64,000 nucleotides of DNA. It comes from DASPWW01 sp963841715. GTDB taxonomy: Bacteria; Actinomycetota; Thermoleophilia; Solirubrobacterales; 70-9. Position 1 is the first letter of the stretch, and the number at the start of each line of letters is the position of its first letter. The stretch spans positions 248,001-312,000 of the forward strand of contig CAWJDP010000001.1 in assembly GCA_963841715.1 (NCBI GenBank), in the 5' to 3' direction. Shown here piece by piece: positions 57,917 through 64,000 of this stretch. Position numbers and translations under genes: made by a program. The notes under the pieces are model-generated. The model saw nothing but the letters and a program-made list of their open reading frames with translations. It was not told the DNA's origin and ran no database searches.

Positions 57917-58300
57917 ATGGCGAGCCCGGCGCGTGACCAGTGGCTGTCGCTGACGCCCGAGCCCGAGCGCGACCTGCCGGCGGCCATCGCGACCCTGCGA
58001 GCGGGCGCACCCCCGAGCGCGGAGGCGATCGATGCCGAGCGCGAGACCGCCGCGCGGCTTGTGTTGAGCGGAAGCCGTCGTCGCTGGCTGGCCTGGCTTC
58101 GCGAGGCCGCGGAGCTCGCCCAAGCCGGCGGGCAGGACGGCCCGGAGGTCGCCGCGGCACGGGAGCTGGTGCTCGATGTGATCGACAACCACGATGCGCT
58201 GGAGCTCGGCCTGCCGGGGGGGCCGCGCCGCCGCAACGAGACGGATGGTGAGCTCTTCGCGCGAATCAGGACCAGGGACGACGAGAAAGGGAACGAATGA
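57917..58300 (+). CDS. Small helical protein, function unknown
   Basis: The 127-residue, Ala/Arg-rich protein is predicted mostly helical (AIDAERETAARLVLSGSRRR, WLAWLREAAELAQAGGQDG, VAAARELVLDVIDNHDALEL). TACCGT lies six bases before ATG 57917, so the mRNA is probably leaderless. Its stop overlaps the ATG of the acyl-CoA dehydrogenase (ATGA), so they are coupled. Possibly an accessory subunit or adaptor of that enzyme; no family recognised. Confidence 0.6.
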   Translation: MASPARDQWLSLTPEPERDLPAAIATLRAGAPPSAEAIDAERETAARLVLSGSRRRWLAWLREAAELAQAGGQDGPEVAAARELVLDVIDNHDALELGLPGGPRRRNETDGELFARIRTRDDEKGNE

Positions 58301-59496
58301 ACACGATCACCACCGTTGAGCCGAGCCTCCCGCTCGAGCTGCCGCCGGAGACCGCGGAGCTGCAGGAGCGTGCTCGCCGTTTCGTTGACGAGGAGATCAT
58401 CCCCCTCGAGCAGGAGGCCGAGCGCAACCACGGACGGCTGCCCGAGGAGACGATCGCCGGGATCAAGCGGGCCGGAATCGAGGCGGCTCTCAACGGGGGC
58501 CAGCACTCCACCGAGTACGGCGGGCAGGGGTGGTCGCTGCTCGACTGGGTCGTCGTCGAGGAGCAGTACGGGCGCTCCACCAACGGCGTCTACTGGCACG
58601 TGCCGAATGCCTACAACGTCTTCCACCACGCGACTCCGGAGCAGGCCGAGAGGTATCTGCGGCCCGCGCTTCGCGGCGAGCTCAAGGACGCCTACGCCGT
58701 CACCGAGGCTGACGCGGGCTCCGACCCGTCGCGAATCGCGACGACCGCGGAGCGCACCGACGCCGGCTACCGGATCAACGGCGAGAAGTGGTTCGTCACC
58801 TCGGGCGACATCGCCTCGGTGCTGATAGTGATGGCGAACGTGATCGAAGGCGACGAGAAGCTGCCGACGCTGTTCCTTGTCGACGCGGACGCCGCCGGGG
58901 TTGAGATCGTCGACAACCCGCAGTTCACTCACAACTATCCCGAGGGACATCCGACGATCCGCTTCACCGACGTCGAGGTGCCCGAGGACGCGGTGGTCGT
59001 CGGGGTCGGCGAGGGCAACGAGCTGCAGCGGGCCTGGTTCATGGAGGAGCGCCTCGGGATCGCGGCGCGCGGGTGCGGCGCGATGTGGCGCCTGCTCGAG
59101 GAGTCGGTCGAGTGGGCCACCGGGCGCGAGCAGGGAGGCAACCGGATCTGGGACTACCAGGGCGTCTCCTTCCCGCTCGCCGACTCGGCGGCCGATGCGG
59201 CCGCGGGGCGCCTGCTGACGATGCAGGTCGCCGTGCTCGCGGACTCCGGCGTCGACCTCAAGGTCGTGCACGGGAAGGCATCGATGGCGAAGCTGTTCGT
59301 CAGCGAGGCTGCCTACCGCTGCGCGGACCGCGCAGTGCAGGCGCTGGGCGGGCGCGGCTACATGCGCTCGTACGCGCCCGAGCGGCTCCTGCGCGAGCTG
59401 CGCGTCGACCGGATCTGGGAGGGCACGAGCGAGATCCAGCGCCTCGTTGTCGCGCGCGGTCTCGAGCGCCGCGGCGTCGAGCGCATGCTCCACTGA
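58297..59496 (+). CDS. Acyl-CoA dehydrogenase
   Basis: The protein has 399 residues with the usual three-domain layout: PPETAELQERARRFVDEEII, then AYAVTEADAGSDPSRIATTA and NGEKWFVTSGDIASVLIVMA, then KASMAKLFVSEAAYRCADRA, VQALGGRGYMRSYAPERLLR and VDRIWEGTSEIQRLVVARGL. The Glu of WEGTSEIQ is the expected catalytic base position. It probably dehydrogenates the CoA ester made by the next gene; the two are 47 bases apart and divergent from the Rieske operon. Confidence 0.9.
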   Translation: MNTITTVEPSLPLELPPETAELQERARRFVDEEIIPLEQEAERNHGRLPEETIAGIKRAGIEAALNGGQHSTEYGGQGWSLLDWVVVEEQYGRSTNGVYWHVPNAYNVFHHATPEQAERYLRPALRGELKDAYAVTEADAGSDPSRIATTAERTDAGYRINGEKWFVTSGDIASVLIVMANVIEGDEKLPTLFLVDADAAGVEIVDNPQFTHNYPEGHPTIRFTDVEVPEDAVVVGVGEGNELQRAWFMEERLGIAARGCGAMWRLLEESVEWATGREQGGNRIWDYQGVSFPLADSAADAAAGRLLTMQVAVLADSGVDLKVVHGKASMAKLFVSEAAYRCADRAVQALGGRGYMRSYAPERLLRELRVDRIWEGTSEIQRLVVARGLERRGVERMLH

Positions 59497-59543
59497 GGGC
59501 TGCGGAGGCGGCACCCATTGGAGCCGGACCCCGCGCGGCGACG

Positions 59544-61718
59544 ATGAGCCAGCTTGATCCTTCCCGGCTGCTCGCCCCGGGCTCGATCGCCGTCGTCGGG
59601 GCAAGCGACCGCGCCGGGAGCTACGCGGACATCGTCCTGCGCAACCTTGCCGTGAGCGGGTTCGCCGGCCAGGTCTGGGGGGTCAACCCCAAGCGGTCCG
59701 AGGTCCATGGTCGCGCCTGCTTTCCGTCGGTCGCCGATCTGCCCGAGCCGGCGGACGCGGTCGTCGTCGCCGTCCCCGCCGCGGGCGTTCCGGAGGTGAT
59801 CGAGCGGGCTGGGGAGACCGGCTGCGGCGGCGCGGTGGTGATCTCGGCGGGTTTCGCCGAGATCGACTCCGGTCGCGAGCTTCAGGCGCGCCTCAGGGAG
59901 GCCGCGCTGCGCCACAACCTGCCCGTGTGTGGGCCGAACGGCAACGGGATCATCGCCGTCGGCGCCCGTGCGCCGATGTGGGGCGACGCGGTGGTGGCGC
60001 TCGAGCGCGGCCCCGTGGCGATGGTCTCGCAGAGCGGGAACGTTGCCGTCAACGCGCTCGGCACCCCGCGCGGGGTGCGCTTCCACACCGTGATCTCGAC
60101 CGGCAACCAGGCGGTGCTCGACGCCAGCGACTGGCTCGCGGCGCTCGCCTCGGACGCCGAGGTTCGCTCAGCGGCCTTGTTCCTCGAGGGCGACGGCGAC
60201 GGCAACCGCCTCGCCTCCTCGCTTGCAGCCTGCGCCGATGCCGGCATCGGCGTCGCGGTTCTGAAGGTCGGAGCCTCGGAGGGTGGAGCGCGCGCCGCGG
60301 CCGCGCACACCGCCGCGGTCGCGGGCGACCAGCGCGTGTTCAGGGCACTCGTCGAGGAGGCCGGCGCCGCCTGGGCCACAGACCCGCACGAGCTGCTCGA
60401 GCTCGCCAAGGCCCTGGCGGTGCCCCGGGCGCGCGTCAGCGCGGCGGCCGGGTTGGCCGTCCTCACCTGCTCGGGTGGCGACTCGGGCCTCGCCGCCGAC
60501 GAGGCGGAGCGGATTGGCGTGCCGTTGCCGGCGCTGGGGCAGGAAACGAAGACCCGGCTCGAGGCGCTGCTCCCGGAGGCCGCAACGATCGCCAACCCGC
60601 TCGACTACACCGCGATGATCTGGGGCGACGTCGAGAAGCTCCGCGAGCTGATCCGCATCGTCGGCGCCGACGAGGCGGTCGAGCAGGTGATGCTGCTGTA
60701 CGACCATCCGCGAAACCTGTTCGGCCCGGGCGCCGAAAGCTGGCGCGACGTCAGGGCGGGAATCATCAAAGGGGCCGCCGCGACGGACGCCTCCGTGCTC
60801 GTCTCCTCGACCCTCCCGGACCTGATCGACGACGATGCCGCCGAGCAGCTGATCGCGCACGGCGTTCCCTTCCTCGCGGGTCTGCGGACGGCGCTGTCCT
60901 GTGCGCTGGCGCTGCGCCGCCGGCGCGGCGACGGCGATCGCCTGCGTGAGATCGCCGCCGCGGCTCGGCCCACGCACGATTCCGCCGCGCGCGGCGTCGC
61001 GGAGGACGTGGGGCAGGAGGGGGGCTGGCTCGACGAGGCCGACGCCAAGTCGCTGCTTCGCGAGGCGGCTATCGCGGTCCCGAGGGCGCGCCTCGCCGCC
61101 GACGCCGATGACGCCGTGGCCGCGTGGCGCGAGCTCGGAGGGCCCGTCGCGATGAAGCTCTCCGCCCGGGGCCTGCTGCACAAGAGCGAGGAAGGGGCGC
61201 TGGCCCTGGCCCTCGATGACGAGAACGCGGTCCGGAGGGCCTTCGAGCGGCTGTCGGCGACCGAGGCCCCGGCCGCCGGGCGCGTGCTGGTCGAGGAGAT
61301 GGCCGAGCCGATGCTGGAGCTGTTGATCGGCGCCGGCTGCCACGGCGTCGTGCCGTCGATCGCGATCGGCCTCGGAGGGTTGTGGACCGAAGCGCTCGAG
61401 GACGTTGTGGTCGTGCCGCTTCCGATCACGGCCGAGCGAGCGGAGCAGGCGATCAGATCGCTGCGCGCGGCGCCGCTGCTGACCGGGGCCAGGGGCGCGG
61501 AGCCCCTCGACATCGCCGGGGCTGCGGCGATCGCCGCCGCGGTCGGTGACGCGCTGCTGGATCACGATCTCTCGCTGCTGGAGTTGAACCCAGTCGCGGT
61601 CGGGCCGCGCGGATGCGTGGCGCTCGACGCCGTCGCGCGCCGCCGGCAGGCGGGCGCGAAATCCGCTTCGTCGGCGGCGAGCGCCCGCGATGCCCCCGCC
61701 ATGAGCGCATCCACCTGA
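59544..61718 (+). CDS. Acyl-CoA synthetase, NDP(ADP)-forming, fused alpha-beta type
   Basis: The protein has 724 residues. A CoA-binding Rossmann domain (SIAVVGASDRAGSYADIVLR) is followed by two succinyl-CoA-ligase-like domains. The SQSGNVAVNALGTPRGVRFH segment is in the first and the probable phospho-His loop AAAHTAAVAGDQRVFRAL near residue 256. The ATP-grasp beta part (about 500-705) has GPVAMKLSARGLLHKSEEGA, AGRVLVEEMAEPMLELLIGA and LLELNPVAVG. It activates a carboxylic acid with ATP and CoA, or runs in reverse. ATG 59544 chosen. Confidence 0.88.
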   Translation: MSQLDPSRLLAPGSIAVVGASDRAGSYADIVLRNLAVSGFAGQVWGVNPKRSEVHGRACFPSVADLPEPADAVVVAVPAAGVPEVIERAGETGCGGAVVISAGFAEIDSGRELQARLREAALRHNLPVCGPNGNGIIAVGARAPMWGDAVVALERGPVAMVSQSGNVAVNALGTPRGVRFHTVISTGNQAVLDASDWLAALASDAEVRSAALFLEGDGDGNRLASSLAACADAGIGVAVLKVGASEGGARAAAAHTAAVAGDQRVFRALVEEAGAAWATDPHELLELAKALAVPRARVSAAAGLAVLTCSGGDSGLAADEAERIGVPLPALGQETKTRLEALLPEAATIANPLDYTAMIWGDVEKLRELIRIVGADEAVEQVMLLYDHPRNLFGPGAESWRDVRAGIIKGAAATDASVLVSSTLPDLIDDDAAEQLIAHGVPFLAGLRTALSCALALRRRRGDGDRLREIAAAARPTHDSAARGVAEDVGQEGGWLDEADAKSLLREAAIAVPRARLAADADDAVAAWRELGGPVAMKLSARGLLHKSEEGALALALDDENAVRRAFERLSATEAPAAGRVLVEEMAEPMLELLIGAGCHGVVPSIAIGLGGLWTEALEDVVVVPLPITAERAEQAIRSLRAAPLLTGARGAEPLDIAGAAAIAAAVGDALLDHDLSLLELNPVAVGPRGCVALDAVARRRQAGAKSASSAASARDAPAMSAST

Positions 61719-61724
61719 GTGGTC

Positions 61725-63107
61725 ATGGCCGAGCGCACCCATGAGACCGAGGTGGCCGTCGTCGGAGCCGGGATCGCCGGACTCACGGCCGCGTCGGCGC
61801 TCGTCCGCGAGGGACGCGACGTCGTCGTGCTCGAGGCCCGCGACCGGGTCGGCGGCCGCACCTGGAACACGGAGATCGGCGGCGAGGCGAACGAGCTCGG
61901 CGGCCAGTGGATCGCCCCGTACCAGACGGCCATGCTTGCCCTGCTCGAGGAGCTGGGGATCGAGCTGTTCCCGAGCTTCCGCGACGGCGAGCACGTCTAC
62001 ATCGATCCCTCGGGAGAGGCCCATCGCTACCGCGGCCACGACGCGCCGCTCGGCGCGGAGGCCGAGCGCGCCTTCAACGAGGCCGATGCCAGGCTCGACG
62101 CGCTCGCCAAGCAGCTCGATCCCGAGGCGCCCTGGGCGCATCCCGACGCGGCCGAGCTCGACGCAATCACCTTCGAGGCGTGGCTGCAGCGCGAGGTGCC
62201 CGATGAGACGGCCCGGACCCTGCTGCGATCGTGGCTCGCGGGCGGGTTCCTGGCGAAGCCCGCCCATACCTTCTCGCTGCTGCAGGGGCTGTGGATGATC
62301 GCTGGGGCCGGTGGCACCTATGAGCTCTTCGAGCCCGACCAGTGCCTCGCCTACCGCGTGGTCGGCGGCTCGCAGCTGATCGCGATACGGCTCGCCGATC
62401 GCCTCGGCGACCGGGTCCTGCTGAGCGCCCCGGCGCGCGACGTCCGCTGGTCCGGCCAGTGCGTGGACATCGAGGCGAACGACATCCGGGTGCATGCGCG
62501 GGCCGTGATCGTGGCGGTGCCCCCCAACCTGACCGCGACGATCCACTTTCACCCCGCCCTTCCCGCTTGGCGCCAGCGCCTCGTCCAGGCGCTCTCTCAG
62601 GGCTCGATCAACAAGGTCCTCGCCGTCTACGAGCGGCCGTTCTGGCGCGAGCGGGGGCTCTCCGGGCAGGGCTTCGCTCCCCACGAGCTCGTCCGCGAGC
62701 TCTATGACAACTCGCCGCCCTCGGCCGGGGTTGGCGTGCTCACCACCTTCCTCGCCGGCGAGAACGCCGAGGGCGCCGGGCGGCTGAGTGCCGATCGGCG
62801 CCGCGCCGAGGTGCTGGAGGGCATGGCGAAGTACGTCGGGCCGGAGGCACGCGAGCCGATCGACTTCATCGAGACCGACTGGTCAGACGAGGAATGGACG
62901 CGGGGCGCCTACGGTACGAGCTACGGCCCGGGGGGGCTGACCCGCTTCGGCGCGGAGCTGCGCCGCCCGGTCGGGCCGATCCACTGGGCTTGCACCGACA
63001 TCGCGGGCGTCGGCCACATACACATGGAGGGCGCAACCCGCTCCGGTCAGGCTGCGGCCGAGGCGTGCCTCGCGACCTTGCGGAGCTCGCAGAGCCCGCT
63101 GCAGTAG
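61725..63107 (+). CDS. Flavin-dependent monoamine/polyamine oxidase
   Basis: The protein has 460 residues. FAD motif VAVVGAGIAGLTAASALVRE then GRDVVVLEARDRVGGRTWNT; substrate-domain segments FLAKPAHTFSLLQGLWMIAG and VVGGSQLIAIRLADRLGDRV; C-terminal WTRGAYGTSYGPGGLTRFGA and GHIHMEGATRSGQAAAEACL. In most relatives the last FAD motif is FAGxxT; here it is WACTDIAG, so flavin contacts differ slightly. It oxidatively deaminates an amine. GTG 61719 is an alternative start. It follows the synthetase directly. Confidence 0.9.
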   Translation: MAERTHETEVAVVGAGIAGLTAASALVREGRDVVVLEARDRVGGRTWNTEIGGEANELGGQWIAPYQTAMLALLEELGIELFPSFRDGEHVYIDPSGEAHRYRGHDAPLGAEAERAFNEADARLDALAKQLDPEAPWAHPDAAELDAITFEAWLQREVPDETARTLLRSWLAGGFLAKPAHTFSLLQGLWMIAGAGGTYELFEPDQCLAYRVVGGSQLIAIRLADRLGDRVLLSAPARDVRWSGQCVDIEANDIRVHARAVIVAVPPNLTATIHFHPALPAWRQRLVQALSQGSINKVLAVYERPFWRERGLSGQGFAPHELVRELYDNSPPSAGVGVLTTFLAGENAEGAGRLSADRRRAEVLEGMAKYVGPEAREPIDFIETDWSDEEWTRGAYGTSYGPGGLTRFGAELRRPVGPIHWACTDIAGVGHIHMEGATRSGQAAAEACLATLRSSQSPLQ

Positions 63108-63114
63108 GTGTCGG

Positions 63115-63738
63115 TCAGGCTCGCCGGGGTCGAGAGCGCGAAGGAGAGGCGGTCGTTGTAGGCCGCTTGGGGAGAAGGCGGTGACCGTCGACCACGGCGG
63201 CGGCGAGGTCGAGAAGTTTGCGGTTGTCCGCACGCGATTGCTCGCGCAACATCGCGAAGGCGGCCGCCTCGTCAATGCCGTGGCGTTCCATCAGGATGCC
63301 TTTGGCACGCTCAGTCAGCGCGCGACGGCCGAATGCTCCCTCTAGGTCGTGGTACTCGGCGAAGCGGCGCAGGACGATGTCGATCGAGCTCTGCCAGTCC
63401 TCGACGTCGGCGTCGCTGATGTAGGCGAAGACGCCCCGTCTTGATGCTTCCATGATGAAGTCGGGGTCCCGCGCGTGAATCAGGACAATCACCGGGCAGG
63501 TGGCCTCTCGTACGATCTTGTCGATCAGGTCGAGGGCGTGTTCCGAGCTCTTGCCGAGCCCGACAAGCGCTACGTCGGGTCGTTCCCTCGCGGTCACCGC
63601 ACCCACGTCTTCGACCTCGATCTCGCGTGCGATCACCTCGTGTCCCAATGCGGCCACGCTGGCGGCGACGAGAGCCAGACGATCCTTCCGCTCGTTGGCA
63701 ATCAGGACGCGCAGATGCTCGGTCTCGCTAGGGCTCAT
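63115..63738 (-). CDS. ANTAR-domain response regulator (RNA-binding antiterminator)
   Basis: The 207-residue protein has an N-terminal receiver-like domain (HLRVLIANERKDRLALVAAS, ERPDVALVGLGKSSEHALDL, CPVIVLIHA) and a C-terminal ANTAR domain. The latter reads GRRALTERAKGILMERHGID then EAAAFAMLREQSRADNRKLL DLAAAVVD. The Asp in DVALVGL is at the receiver position, but the pattern is weak, so it may not be phosphorylated. ANTAR proteins bind paired hairpins in nascent RNA and often control amine or nitrogen genes, fitting the convergent amine oxidase. Confidence 0.85.
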   Translation of the reverse strand: MSPSETEHLRVLIANERKDRLALVAASVAALGHEVIAREIEVEDVGAVTARERPDVALVGLGKSSEHALDLIDKIVREATCPVIVLIHARDPDFIMEASRRGVFAYISDADVEDWQSSIDIVLRRFAEYHDLEGAFGRRALTERAKGILMERHGIDEAAAFAMLREQSRADNRKLLDLAAAVVDGHRLLPKRPTTTASPSRSRPRRA

Positions 63739-63940
63739 ACGGCTGAAGCCATTTCGAGTCTAGCTGTGGCTGCGCTTCATGACCTCCGTCGGCCGGCCCG
63801 GCGCCTGACGGTGTACGCTGGGTGTTCGCTTCGCCTCAAATCTCGGCGAGCGATCCTTCTCCGGCTCCGACACTCGGCCGGCCCGGGGTTACGACCTTGA
63901 AAAGGTCCACGCCCGTAAGCCGCTACGCAAGGAGCCGATT

Positions 63941-64000
63941 GTGTCCGACGCCACCCGCACCGGAAGTTCGGTGGGCAGGCCGGTCAGGCCCCTGGGCGGG
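63941..64000 (+). CDS. 5' end of a gene cut by the right edge
   Basis: AAGGAG six bases before GTG 63941 is a good ribosome site, and the frame stays open to the edge, reading SDATRTGSSVGRPVRPLGG. Only about 20 codons are visible, too few for a family. The 200 bases between it and the ANTAR gene hold no other feature I can support and must contain both promoters. Confidence 0.5.
   Translation, partial: MSDATRTGSSVGRPVRPLGG

Noticed and set aside
60168..62684. An 838-codon minus-strand open frame across the acyl-CoA synthetase and amine oxidase genes
   Set aside because: It crosses two well-supported genes, is Arg/Gly/Leu-rich and lacks any recognisable domain; a composition artefact.

Overview
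ORGANISM. The window is GC-rich throughout, has short intergenic gaps, many GTG/TTG starts and several genes whose start codon sits directly behind a -10-like element. It also carries secreted proteins with Lys-rich tails and a large paralogous family of SnoaL-like (NTF2-fold) proteins beginning MSQENVE. Together these point to an actinobacterium of the class Thermoleophilia (Solirubrobacterales/Gaiellales-like), probably an uncultured one. This is inference from gene content; no rRNA or marker gene is present. LAYOUT. 1-9 kb: a ferritin-like diiron protein, a solute-binding-like protein, a cupin, a secreted TolB/RTX-type protein, an epimerase, a PAP2-type membrane enzyme, a YbhN-type membrane protein, thioredoxin reductase and a metallo-beta-lactamase-fold hydrolase. 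9-18.5 kb: an acyl-CoA/beta-oxidation block (PaaX-type regulator, two acyl-CoA dehydrogenases, enoyl-CoA hydratase, 3-hydroxyacyl-CoA dehydrogenase, class IV aminotransferase, thiolase) with two P-domain secreted proteins, one headless, and a transporter remnant. 18.5-26.5 kb: rhodanese, GH88-like secreted hydrolase, Nudix hydrolase, SDR, OsmC, cobalamin adenosyltransferase, DUF1015 and small proteins. 26.7-37.9 kb: three tRNAs (Pro, Arg, His), a GDSL esterase, a repeat-bearing sedolisin, DUF1254 protein, peptidase C26, histidine phosphatase, lipoprotein and an ABC-2 exporter. 37.9-48.1 kb: an accessory array of SnoaL-like paralogs starting at the 3' end of tRNA-His, in all states from intact to fused, truncated, frameshifted and residual heads or tails, mixed with cupins, a phosphodiester glycosidase, a DUF2867 protein and a 42-residue zinc ribbon. 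48.1-63.7 kb: an amine/organosulfur utilisation block with alkylsulfatase, HD protein, two flavin amine oxidases, a PotABCD-type polyamine importer, TetR, Rieske oxygenase, acyl-CoA dehydrogenase, ADP-forming acyl-CoA synthetase and an ANTAR regulator. A further gene begins at 63941 and runs off the right edge. HOW THE GENES WORK TOGETHER. The 9-18.5 kb block can take an acyl-CoA through dehydrogenation, hydration, oxidation and thiolysis. The 52-63 kb block looks like uptake and oxidative deamination or demethylation of polyamines or quaternary amines, followed by CoA activation of the acid. The SnoaL array has no polyketide or other biosynthetic partners, and its function is unknown. SEQUENCE QUALITY. 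Single-base frameshifts cluster at 12.7-15.1, 23.8-25.2 and 50.7-56 kb and are rare elsewhere. Many are repaired by adding or removing one base, so low consensus accuracy is at least as likely as real gene decay. No stretch longer than about 300 bases is left without a feature.
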